Below, in pieces: positions 53,001 through 63,168 of a DNA stretch of 64,000 nucleotides. Positions within the stretch are counted from its first letter, which is position 1. Each line of letters begins with the position of its first letter. The position numbers were made by a program, and so were the translations under genes. Origin of the DNA: Pocillopora verrucosa (taxonomy: Eukaryota; Cnidaria; Anthozoa; Scleractinia; Pocilloporidae); NCBI RefSeq assembly GCF_036669915.1, contig NC_089316.1, forward strand, positions 26,672,825 through 26,736,824, read 5' to 3'. The notes beneath the pieces were generated by a model. That model was not told the DNA's origin. It was given only the letters and a program-made list of their open reading frames with translations, and did no database searches.

Positions 53001-56000
53001 GACAGGTTCCCAAATCGCGCGCAAACTTCTCTTTCAGTACACTCTAAGATTGTCGCTTGTTTATGTTCGATTATTGAACTGAAAAAGTTCACGATTCCTC
53101 ATATAGTGAATTGTAGTGAATATTCACCTCTATCTATCTAAATGATTGTCATTAATTCAGTCCGGATTGTAAGTGCAGTGTAGGTTGCAGATGTTTTTCA
53201 ACATTTAACTCACAGCTGTAAAAACAATCATCATTGCCTTGTCATACCAAGAAATGTGAATATCCTAGATATTTTTTTGGGTAGTGTTAGAAATGCTCCT
53301 TTCTTTTAATACATTCAGTGGTTGAAAACGCCTTGTAAACTTCTGTTAAGCCCAGAATTCTGTGGGAGACTTACGAACATATGGAAAATAATTACCTCGA
53401 GCATTGTGCTCATGATGAATTTTTATTTTGCGTGAATCCACGATTCTAAAGCCCATACAACAAAATGAAACAATACCGTCATTTTAAAAGAATACATAAA
53501 TTTCGTCGATTGATATAACCGTGTGGTAGTAAGTAAGTTTTGCATTTGATTAGCGTCTGTGAAAAGCGATAAAATTCGGCTAAAAAACGACAATTTAAAA
53601 AAAACATTTTATGCAATACACGTTCGTTTGATGCAGTCTCCGCTAGTTTCGAAGAATCATTTCATCTTCACGTCTCTTTCATTTTGCTGAATTTTGGAAA
53701 CAAACCCCAATTCTGTGATGTTTTTGTTCATCGGAAAAATATTGGCGTTAATTTCAAAGTTTCAAACGCTCATTGGTCCACATAAAATAAATTGTTAAAT
53801 GAAATAAATACAGCAGTAAGATACGGCCATCATTATACTTCTGCTTCGAGGTTGAATTTCCGCCCCGGATTAGAGTTGCAAATTGACAGAAAGGGTTCGA
53901 TTCACGCATGATTTGCGCTTGACAGAGACGATTTTAATATTTGGTTAGAACAGTCTCAGAAATCGCCCAGAATCCAAGAATTTCTTCTGCGCTCGAAATA
54001 TAAAATAATTCAAACAAGATCGTTAACGCTATGGAAATCATGTGCTAAGAACATTATCATCGGTGTTTAATCGAGAACTGGCCACGAATTTTACATTTAA
54101 AAAGGAATATTTACCTGAATCGGTTGCGAGCGAAACAGACCACCCATGGATAAAAACTGCAACTGTTCTTTTGTCATCTTGAGTCTTTTCATGCACAAAT
54201 CGAAACGGGGTTTTTTTCTAATTCTTAACGAGCCCTTCGTTCGAATAAACCTGCAAAATGAAAACAAAAACCTTTACTTTTTCGGTACATTGAGTTCGAC
54301 AGAAGACATAATTTTTTCTTGCAAAGCTGAAACTTCCTCTGTAGCCAAAACAGCTTTGTGTGCAAACAAAGTCACGTGGTAAAAGGCTTTTAACGTTGCC
54401 TTGGAAATAGAGGATGACATTTTGCGCAAATTGTGAAATTTGCTTCTGATGAGAATTCTAAAGTAAAAAATAACACATAAAACAAGAAAACGAAGGTATC
54501 TCAGTTTTTGGTGAGGTCTTCAGTTGTCGCTTAAAGAAATCAGATAATTACCAGGATTAAGCTTGTTTTCGTCATAATTAATTGAATTTTTTGGTGAAAA
54601 TAGCTAAAACATGATAATTTGGGTTTTGGCGGATGGATTAGAACTGTTTAGATTCAGCAAAATATTCGACTCCATCCTTTACCGAGGGAAGCGAGCTTAA
54701 ATTCGTTTTAAATTAAAAAACTTCATGGGTGACCAAGGTACGAAAAACCTGTCGCATGAGATGGAAAGCCTCTTGATAATTGATTAGTTGTTCAGCCTAA
54801 AAATGCTTCGTGCAGAGTAGTCATGACTTCAAAAATAATTCATAGTTACATTTCCCCCGTTCGACTGGAAACAAAGCTGTTCCGTTTGCATACGCATAGC
54901 TTTTGAGCAGTTTTCAACAGAAAGTTGAGAATAATCCGGGATTGTGATGGTTTTGCTTTACTACGCTCTGTGATTGGCCCAGAAAACTCGCGCCAATATC
55001 TCAACCAATCAAATACAAAACTTTAAACCATTTGCTCCTCGGTCACTTGCTTTTTTCCCGCGCTTCAGTCAGTTTGCTTGTTTTGATTCTAAGTTCTCAT
55101 TCGCTCCTTGTGATATTTCCTCTCTTCTGATTGGCCGTGGTGATAACTTGGGGGTTTCGTTTCACGACAATCAATCGGAAAGAGCTCCGCTTTGCTCTGT
55201 GATTGGTCTATAAAATTCGCGCCACTTTTCTCAACCACTTATATGTAAAACTAAAACCAACCGCGCCTAGGTCTCTCTCATTTTTTCGCGCAGTTTTTAT
55301 GTATCCGTTCTCATTGGCTCTTTGTAATCCCTCCCTCACTTCGACATGGTTATGCTTTTACGACACAAGAGAAACGCTGTCTTTTCTCTAATGTTTAAGT
55401 AAAACTTTCGCGCATTTGTTAAACATTTTCTTTATGTTTCCGTTTCTCAAAAGCTGGGCAGTCAGCAGAAGGTGACTACTGAAGATTTTAGTGCATCGGC
55501 TGGTACTTATTATTAATAACTGAATTTTAAATTTACAAAAAAAAAATTTCTTAGCCAGTGTCCGGTCATCGGTCTGCGGATATGAGCGAAAGAGCAGACG
55601 CGCAAAGCACGAACATTATCAGCGGCTGTTTCCCTGACAACTGCAGTTTATCGCTCACCCGCTCTTTCCCTCGTTCCCAGTTTCCCTTCTGATCTCAATG
55701 GGCCTGGCTCAGGTTGGTTCTATTTACGTTCTTTGATGTCGAGGAAACAATGTCTTTCTATTTGCATAAACTACCTGAAAACTTATTTACTTCTGTAATA
55801 ACATCTAAAGAACGTGACATTACTCGGAAGTTAACATATATCTTGCTTTTGTGTCCAAAATGAATCATGTGGTAGACAGTCTAATAACCGGAGACATTTC
55901 ATAGGCTGTAACATGGCATAGTGGTCCACCACAAGCGACGCCATGCTAAATTAGTAACGAAGGCCAAGTATTTTAACTTGGCTAAATTCGCTTGTGAAAA

Positions 56001-56392
56001 TACTTTAAATGTAGTAAGTAGAATCGAAAATCTTGCAAAAATAACGTAATAAGCTTTATTTGTTGATAAAACTAATCTTCCATTACAAGAGTTTGAGAGT
56101 TTGCAAAGATGCTGACAATAATTTGCGAAGGATTAGCAAAGAATGTTTGAATATATAATACGAATTCTGTTTAATATGCTTTCACATTAATTATGAAAAA
56201 GGCTTATATGTAAGCAGATGAAAACATAAATATTACGAGTATCTGAAATTCCACAAACATAAAATATCTTAGAAAAATAGATAACGAATTTTCCTTTTTC
56301 AAGAAAGTTTACAAAAGAGGTTTGATATCCGTGTGAAACAAACGCTACTTTACATTCCAGTAGCCGAGTTAACTACATAAATATACTGGCTT
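50066..56392. other. Long intergenic region upstream of P2
   Basis: Should contain the P2 5' UTR exon(s) and promoter, because the P2 coding exon starts at an acceptor (50097), but I could not place the donor. Contains an inverted fragment of a satellite-like repeat near 52090, two direct units at 54957-55400, and a short CAA run (52376-52396). Open frames at 51254-51643 and 52071-52336 show no domain or codon-like bias I can defend. Confidence 0.5.
54957..55400. repeat. Two degenerate units of a roughly 235-bp CCAAT-rich repeat
   Basis: Both units follow the order CTCTGTGATTGG, (A/T)AAA(A/T)TCGCGCCA, TCTCAACCA, AAAACT(A)AAACCA, CGCG, TTCTCATTGGCTC-like, CCTC, TTTCACGACA-like. Unit 1 is about 54957-55190, unit 2 about 55191-55400. 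ATTGG/CCAAT and GCGCC motifs recur. I recall it as an abundant coral repeat. A reverse-oriented fragment (GTTTTGCATCTGATTGGTCG) lies near 52100. Confidence 0.65.
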
Positions 56393-57838
56393 TCAGCTTG
56401 ACTTTTTCGTGGCTTTGTCAACAATATCTAATGCCTCTTTGAGCCACGATACCTGCGTCTCTGATGCGAGAAACTTTCGTCTGATATCCGCTCCCTCCAC
56501 GCACTTCTTCTCCAAGCTGTTCCTCAAGTGACGATTTTCTTCGTTTAATGCTGTCATAGTGTCGTGTAAATCGTTGTAATCTCTTTTAAACTGCTGTAGA
56601 ATCTGGTTTTGACTCTGGCTTCGATTCCTCGCCTCTTCCAGATCTTTCTGAGTTGCTGCCAGAACGAGCGACAGCTCAGAAAACTTTCCATGGCTGTTGA
56701 GATGTTCCCGAAAGATCTCGTTCAATTCTACACAGAGCAATAACAAATGCTCATTTGTGGTAGAGTCTGTTTTAGCCTTACTCCTTTCCTCGCTGGCTCT
56801 GTTGCTTTGATCAGCAAGATTTTCTTTTAGTTCATTCACGAGACTTTTATAGGACGCAACTTCGTTTTCTAATGTCTGAATGCGCGTTTTCCTTTCGACA
56901 TCTAACTTTTCCCAGTTTTCTAAAACATTTCTCAATTCTCGCACTTCCTCCCAACATCCTTCCATCTCCGATTTCATTTGTTTCTTAATCTTCACTTTCT
57001 CCTGTTCGTTTTTCTCCGATTTCTTTGTCAACAGTTCCATCTCGTTGATCGCTTCGACTGCTTGATCACTCGCATTGTTGGCTTCAACTCTCAACTTACT
57101 CAAATCACTCTGATATTTACCGACAAAACTCCGCAAACTTTCCACCTCTTCCCAGCTTTTTTCATGCTCTTCTTTATAAACCACAATCTGGCTTTCTAAC
57201 TCTTCAATCCGCCGAGCTTTCTCGCTTTCATTTTCTTCCAGAAAATCAATTTTCTCCTTTAAAATTTTCAATTCGTTCTCGTGAGACTCCGCTTCAGATT
57301 TCAGCTCTTCTTCGAGTTTAAATCGTTCAACTAGTTCCTCTTCAAGCCTGATTTTAAACGTTTCCAACTGGCTTTGCACAGTCGCTAAATCTTTGCGTGT
57401 TATGTAAAGTTCCGATTCAACCTCTTCACGTGTAACTCTCGATCCGCAACTATTGCAATGCGTCTCTAAATTTTCCGCACATTTCATTCTCTTCTCTCCA
57501 TTCTCTAAAACCATTCCACTCCGTTCTGTGCAATTTTCTGTGTTTACACGAAGAGCATTAAATTGTTTTGAATCACCTGATCTTGCACCATTATGAACGT
57601 GATCGTAAACATTTTCGTCTCCATCTACATTTGAAGGAGACCCCTCAAAAGGTTTCAAATTTTCACAGATACCGTGCACCACCTGCTTAGAGTTGTCTTT
57701 GTAATTTGAATCAGCCATATAAATATCCTGTTCTCTTGTAGCGACAGCAAAACTTTCCGGAGTCTTGATTCTAATAATCTCTCGAATATTCTTGCTCCCA
57801 ACCGGCGGAGATCCCAACCTAATCGTTATATGAGTCAT
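56393..57838 (-). CDS. P3: 481-residue coiled-coil protein, single exon, family not recognised
   Basis: Open from MTHITIRLGSPPVGSKN to DKATKKSS with no visible intron. Residues 1-120 are non-coiled and polar. A cysteine cluster (C120, C128, C131; HCNSCGSRV) precedes the coiled coil, which runs from about residue 135 to 470 (for example RRIEELESQIVVYKEEHEKS). A less charged stretch (LLLLCVELNEIFREHLN) falls near residues 360-385. No enzyme motif is seen. It shares strand, exon style and composition with P1 and P2, but I see no clear sequence match to their shared block. A second in-frame ATG (MADSNYKDNS, residue 41) is an alternative start. Confidence 0.8.
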   Translation of the reverse strand: MTHITIRLGSPPVGSKNIREIIRIKTPESFAVATREQDIYMADSNYKDNSKQVVHGICENLKPFEGSPSNVDGDENVYDHVHNGARSGDSKQFNALRVNTENCTERSGMVLENGEKRMKCAENLETHCNSCGSRVTREEVESELYITRKDLATVQSQLETFKIRLEEELVERFKLEEELKSEAESHENELKILKEKIDFLEENESEKARRIEELESQIVVYKEEHEKSWEEVESLRSFVGKYQSDLSKLRVEANNASDQAVEAINEMELLTKKSEKNEQEKVKIKKQMKSEMEGCWEEVRELRNVLENWEKLDVERKTRIQTLENEVASYKSLVNELKENLADQSNRASEERSKAKTDSTTNEHLLLLCVELNEIFREHLNSHGKFSELSLVLAATQKDLEEARNRSQSQNQILQQFKRDYNDLHDTMTALNEENRHLRNSLEKKCVEGADIRRKFLASETQVSWLKEALDIVDKATKKSS

Positions 57839-58677
57839 GTCGCTTCACTGTTTCAATCGCGTGAAATTTGCAACATCTGAACAGCACTGCGCTGGGTGCT
57901 ATATAAAATGGAAGTCTTGGCAATTCTTGGCTAAAATCCAACGCTTTCATCCTCTAAAGCATGTAATTACCAAACCTGTGAATCACATTACACACAAAAA
58001 TTTGAATTTCAAGCAGTGTTTGGCAACAACGCGCACAATCTGAATAGGCAAGTGTCTCGTGAGGACCGATTTTGATCAGAGCCACCTGTGGCACTTTAAG
58101 CAATAAACTGCAATCCGCGAGCCTATCGGCTTTGATTACGCGCGAATTCTAATTGCACCACGCGACTAAACAGAGAATAAAGACGAGCGCGCGTTGATAT
58201 GGTACTTTTTTTCTGGTGTTCAAATCGATATCTCTTACGTTCGAGTTGAACACGAGAAGAAAAATTTCACGTCTACAAGCAACCATGTATTATTTTGTAT
58301 ATTACAGACACACCATAGGCCTTTACTACAAGAATAGTCGACTTTATCAATAAACAATAAAAAAACAGTTGTCGATTTTCGCTCTCAGCCGCGAGAAATG
58401 CCACCTCCAAATCCAAGTCACTTTCTGTTTTTCTTTTCATGTTTTGGTTTTCTTCCGCTTTTAGAAAATTTTAAACGTCTCTATTTGTGAGCGGCACAGA
58501 TCTTTTAGTGTTGTTAGCAGCCATAATCCGGGAAAATTTCGAGAAACCACCTTGGATTCAAAATGGTGAAGACTTTGCCCTTCATTCATCAACATAACAG
58601 AGTGGCGCGAAAGGCGAGTGACGTGTCAGTTACTGATTGGCGATATTAAACACACGTGAAAAATTAACGTAAATAAA

Positions 58678-58716
58678 TGACTGTAAATATATGAAAATCA
58701 TATATGTGAAGAGAAT
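58678..58716 (-). mobile_element. Fragment of the tRNA-Thr SINE tail
   Basis: ATGACTGTAAATATATGAAA then ATCATATATGTGAA matches the far end of the SINE copies in MRTO4 (ATGACTGTGAATTTATGAAA, ACCATACATGTGAA). Confidence 0.5.
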
Positions 58717-58740
58717 GGCAAAGGGGGGGGAAGGTTCCAA

Positions 58741-58784
58741 TCACACATCACGCGGATTTGTTTTACTAAATCACACATCACGGA
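58741..58784. repeat. 30-bp-period repeat, block 1 (two units)
   Basis: TCACACATCACG at 58741 and again at 58771, preceded by AA. Matches the TCACGCGTCACG units near 60.5 kb. Confidence 0.55.
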
Positions 58785-58953
58785 TAATTTTTTTAACCAA
58801 TGACGTAAAAGGAGTCAGTATACTAAGCTAATACTGTAAGATTTTAACCTATCGGATGTATTTCGTAAAAAAAGTTGTGGTTATTCATCGTAGTGAATAA
58901 CAATAAAAGCTAAGTTTTTCGTTTGTCTCATGATGTAGTCACATGTGATGTAG

Positions 58954-58997
58954 AGCGCGACGTTTCCACTGCATAATGCTAGTCTTCTTCAGGCGAT
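58954..58997 (-). ncRNA. Hammerhead-ribozyme-like motif, minus copy
   Basis: Minus strand: ATCGC, CTGAAGA, hairpin GACT...AGT, GAAAC, GTC, GCGCT. Stem I pairs ATCGC with GCGCT imperfectly, and the base before GAAAC is G instead of C. A worn copy of the motif at 59288-59331. Confidence 0.4.
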
Positions 58998-59287
58998 GAT
59001 GTCAACTAGTCATGCGTGATCTTATAAAGCATGATGCTCTGCTGTGATTAGTTATTTTTCAACAGCTCTGATTGGTGCATTTCGATCCCTGCTGTTTCAC
59101 TCAGTGATTTGCTCCCTCGGCAGTCCGTCTGTCGCACGGCTCTCCTGTTGTTGTTTTTTGATTGTGGGCATCCACGCTTCTGCAATTTCTATTCCACCAT
59201 CCCTGTTGATGTTGTTACGGTGAAGTCTTAAATGAATTGCCTCTTTGAGGGTCACGATCAATAAACGAAGTAAAGTTTAACGACCTC

Positions 59288-59331
59288 ATCGCCTGAAGAA
59301 GACTAGCAGTATGCAGTCGAAACGTCGCGAT
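59288..59331 (+). ncRNA. Hammerhead-ribozyme-like motif, plus copy
   Basis: In order: stem I strand ATCGC, core CTGAAGA, one extra A, stem II GACT...AGTC, GAAAC, GTC, stem I strand GCGAT. Stem I is a perfect 5-bp pair, and the tiny stem III (AC/GT inside GAAACGTC) is the type known from Penelope-like elements. It departs from the canonical core by A at position 7 (a tolerant position) and the extra A, so activity is uncertain. Confidence 0.5.
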
Positions 59332-60501
59332 CTACATCACACGTGACTACATTGTGAGACAAACGAAAAAACTTATCTTTCATCACGATTGGATGTATTG
59401 TCAAAAATTAAATTGAATCCAACGTTTTTTATACTGGAACGAATCGCGTTTCATTTGTCATATTGCTTTTTGTTAGACAAATAAAGACGACTTAGTTGTT
59501 GAAACTAGACGCTCCGAGAGCGTTTTCTCGGGCTTCGTATCGCAATATCAAATCGTACTTTACAAGTATAGAGCACAATAAAAATAAATCTTAGGTATTT
59601 ACAATTCAAGGTGCTTCGTTGAGTATCCTCTTCATCCAATAGCTTGTTGTTTGCCTCACCTTCGAAGTTCTGTTCACGAAGAATTTTTTTTTTCAATTCA
59701 ACATCTGAGGTGTTCGTCTGGGTATCATAGTCGTCATAGTATGTTCTTTAATAAGTCAATAGTCATAGTTTTGACAATGTTTTCGTAGTTTGAACCCATA
59801 TATAGCCCAGTTATCTCGTGAGAACCAGTATGAACTTTACTAATTTGGCCATCTTTCACATGATTTGCGGCCACTAGTGGCTCTAAGATTGAGTAGACGT
59901 CTGCGCCACTTAAAATTTTTTTTTGATACACAGGCAATATTTATGTCAATGCTTTGCCCAATCCTCTTATGTACGGCAACTGTCTTTATGCCAGTAAAGG
60001 ATATAACGTGGCATTTGAATTCGTTTAAGTTAAAAAATGTTTTCCTCGTGTACTAACTCATTGCTTACATCGCCATCCTCTCGGTATGCATAAAATGATA
60101 CCAAAATTCTAACGTCTTTTACCGTTTCAGTCGTTTAGGTCGACATTCTTTCAGATCTTTCATTCGATGGATTCAGATACTTTCTGGTTTTTCTAGATAA
60201 GATCTGGCGCCCCACCACGACCAGGCGGTCGACAAAAATATCACTAAAGGTCATATACCTTGTGCAAATGTTAACTTTAGTAACTTGTGCTTATTGTGTT
60301 ACGATTGTTTGGACCTACCACGAACATCAAAGACATCAGAGGTCAAGCGAAGGTCAGCAAAGGACGGAAAAGACCAGAAATAGTGTCACGGCTGCCGCAG
60401 TTTATTGATCTTTGTTAAGACTCTATTCGCTTTGAATGATAGGTTTCCTCTTAGGGCAAAGAACGTTCATTATCACGGGAATCTAATTAGTAAGTCTTAT
60501 A

Positions 60502-60630
60502 AATCACGCGTCACGGGCTTGTAAAATAGAAAATCACGCATCATGTTGTCGTGTGCAGTCCCGCGTCACGCGGATAATTTGGGTTTAATCACGCGTCACT
60601 CTGCAAATTTTGGGACCATCACGCGTCACG
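60502..60630. repeat. 30-bp-period repeat, block 2 (five units)
   Basis: Units TCACGCGTCACG, TCACGCATCATG, TCCCGCGTCACG, TCACGCGTCACT and TCACGCGTCACG begin at 60504, 60534, 60559, 60589 and 60619. Between them is non-conserved AT-rich sequence. Confidence 0.7.
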
Positions 60631-60873
60631 TGGGCCGTAATTTTACACGTAGGCTGTTACAGCTTTTCTCAGGGCTTGAGATACTAATAGTTGCTTTATT
60701 CGCCTCGTTGCCAAAGGGGTTTTATTTCAGGAAGCAGTGATACCAGGCCTACGTTGATACGCATAGTTTTCAACCGTTACACTGAAGGCAAAAAAAGTTT
60801 ACATACATCAATCACAAACTAAGAAAATGTCACCAACCTATTTTCTCCGTCACCATGCCTCTACTGGAAGAAG

Positions 60874-63168
60874 TCAAGAAGTCATTTCTGTTGACGAACC
60901 ACCAGATTGTGAACAATAATCAATGTCTTGAACAACAATATTCTGATCTGCTATTTTGTAAACAACATTAGCCAATGAAGAGCCATCATTTGAGTTGGAA
61001 GGTAGCACTGAAAGCTCATAGAGATTTGCAGCCTTCACCTGGATTAGAAGGACAAACTGTACCCAGCGTTCATAAAATGATTGTCTTGGAACTGATTTAG
61101 TGTCAGTGGGAACTGTAATTGACATCAATAGCATGCCAGATTGTTTGACTTTGGGCTGATCACTATAGGAGAAGCAAAATTGAATTTAACCCTTTAATCC
61201 CCAAGAGTGACCAGCATCTAATTTCTCCTTACAATATCACCCTTGAATCAAACATAGAGGTTATAAGAATAGAGGAATTGATCACCAACTAAAGCAGCTC
61301 TTGATTGTAAAACAAATTCTCCTTGTCAGTACTATAGAAAATGTACAGAGAACAGTATGGAGAATATGCAGACATGCGTTAGGTTGCAAAGGGTTAAATT
61401 GTAAATATTCAGCAATCCACCATATCATTTTTTTCTGGCATACAAGTTTTAAAAAGAGGAATTTCTCCATATGCTAATCGGTGATTTATGTGTTGGAGAA
61501 AATCATCCAGCTTTACAACAACCATAGCTTCATAGAGACATTATCAAAATTTTGGAAAAGTCTGGGTCCCATTTCTCAGAATGGCAGTTGACTCTTGCCT
61601 GATGGACACCTTAAGGACACCCCGCTATTGCTGACAAGAGCCAGCCCCCCAGCAAATCACATGAAGAAAGTACATGACTGAAATAAATGTCTCTTATTAC
61701 AGACTCTTACTATTACAGAAATGCAGACACTTTCATGCCCCTTCAGTGCAACACTTAGTGGACCATATTGGACACTTAAGTACTTCATCCAAAATCCTGA
61801 CTCACATAACATAAAGTGAAATTGCAATACAGGAAAATAAAGAAACTATTCTTCAATTGGGTGTAAACATGAGAATTTCCTGCTTGCAGCCTTATCTTTT
61901 TTTGCTTTGTGAGGCCATGTTAGAAACTTTATGTTTACTTAGAACTGTACATATTATTTCATTCACTTTGAGACAAAACAATTTTTTTTCTCTTTTACCT
62001 TGCAATTACAGACTCTTGCTATTAAAGACACCAAATCTCCCGCAAAGGGTGTCCGCAATAATGGGAGTCAAATGTATTATTATAAGAAATCATGGTTTTG
62101 GAAAAAGTGTATTTTTTGCTATTTTTTCACTGAAGATCAAGACATCAATACTTCTTCAATTCAAAATATGAAGGGGTCCATAAAAACATCATGTAATGAA
62201 ACAAAATAGACTGGTATTTGAGCTGAGATCTCCAATACTAAACCTAACATTTAGATTTCAAGTAATGATTGCAGGTCCATGAAGTTACAAGGGCTTTCAA
62301 AAGACAAGAGTCAGACCTTTTTAAGAAAAAAGATGTGCATTGCAAGAACTTTGTGGTTAGTTTACAAAAACTGCCTGTTGGCTCCTTAAACCGTTAACTC
62401 CTTGAAGTGGTAAACATGTAACTCCAGTACAAAAGTAATGACAGTACTCAAACTTATCAGGTAGAAGTTGTTATCTGGATCTAACACCAAATTCTCGTTA
62501 CTGATTCTCAATGAAATGCGTAACAACTATATATTGGGGAGAGTAAACAATCAGATCTTTAAAGTTAAGGGCTAAACTTACATTTGCTTGGACTTTTGAA
62601 ACAGGAAAGCATCCACAGTAAGAGCGAAAATCTTGGCAACTGACGACAAATCTTCGTTTCTCATATTGGCGGGAAAATAGGCATCAATATTATCTACAAT
62701 GATAGCATGAGAAACTCTAGCTGTCGACATGTGGATAGACGCCATGTAATTCAGAAATTCCTCTTTCGTTTCCAAATAGACCATCTGTATGTTCTTCAAA
62801 GTACCACTTGAGGGCTGAGTTCTTCCATGAGTGAGCAAAGGAAGTTTTGAGAGTTTTCTGGGACAAATAAACAGGACGTGTTTTCCTTCGTCAGCAAAGC
62901 TAAGAGCCATTTCGAAAAGAAGCGAGGTTTTTCCAACTTCAGGCGGCCCACACAACAGGATTTTATCGATTCCAGTAACAAAATCTGCATCAAAAAGTAA
63001 AGAAGATGTGCTTTCTTGGCCTTCTCCTTTAGATTCACCGCAAGAAGGATTATTGATGCGAAACAAACGAGATAGCATTTTGACAAGACGCTGTTTACTG
63101 TCCTGTGCGCGAAATTTACCGCCAGGCGACATTCTAATGCGGAGAGGTCTGGGTACTAGACTTCTCAT
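60874..63168 (-). CDS. SWSAP1: SWSAP1, SWIM-domain-associated RecA-like ATPase
   Basis: SWSAP1 partners with the SWIM protein SWS1/ZSWIM7 and supports RAD51 in homologous recombination, including meiosis. Exons 62582-63168 and 60874-61162 join in phase (donor AAT|GTAAGT, acceptor CTATAG|TG) to 291 residues. Walker A is GPPEVGKT (residues 74-81), followed by SLLFEMALSFADEGKHVLFI, as in human SWSAP1 (TPGSGKTALLF). The Walker B-like strand is HAIIVDNIDAYF (about 154-165). Exon 2 encodes the C-terminal beta strands (FYERWVQFVLLIQV). About 70 residues precede the Walker A motif, more than in the human protein, so an internal ATG (residue 13 or 31) is a possible start. The single intron contains two MITE copies. 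Confidence 0.85.
61186..61397. repeat. MITE copy, subtype B, intact ends
   Basis: TTAACCCTTTAATCCCCAAG at the left, GTTGCAAAGGGTTAA at the right, TTAA at both borders. SWSAP1 intron. Confidence 0.85.
62386..62574. repeat. MITE copy, subtype A2
   Basis: TTAAACCGTTAACTCCTTGA at the left, TTTAAAGTTAAGGGCTAA at the right, with AACTTATCAGGTAGAAGTTG inside. Ends almost at the SWSAP1 exon 1 donor. Confidence 0.75.

Larger units (their letters stand above)
58909..59375 (-). mobile_element. Penelope-like element end with inverted flanking copies
   Basis: About 92 bp at 58909-59000 and 59284-59375 are inverted copies of each other. Between them the minus strand (59280 down to 59098) encodes TLKEAIHLRLHRNNINRDGG, IEIAEAWMPTIKKQQQ and a stop, which I recognise as the C-terminal end of a cnidarian Penelope-like/GIY-YIG retroelement ORF. 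Reverse transcriptase is absent. The flanks each carry a hammerhead-like motif. Confidence 0.7.
57839..60873. other. Intergenic between P3 and SWSAP1, rich in mobile-element debris
   Basis: Holds the P3 promoter side, a SINE tail fragment (58678-58716), two blocks of a 30-bp-period repeat, the Penelope-like remnant at 58909-59375, and an unidentified open segment at 59734-59937 (-). No host gene supported. Confidence 0.55.

Noticed and set aside
59734-59937. 67-codon minus-strand open frame (ILSGADVYSILEPLVAANHV...)
   Set aside because: Protein-like, but no family recognised, no splice partners, and it sits among mobile-element debris. Not called as a gene.
60502-60630. CRISPR-like array
   Set aside because: Five short units at about 30-bp spacing superficially look like one, but this is animal DNA, the conserved part is only 12 bp and imperfect, and the spacers are not of spacer type.
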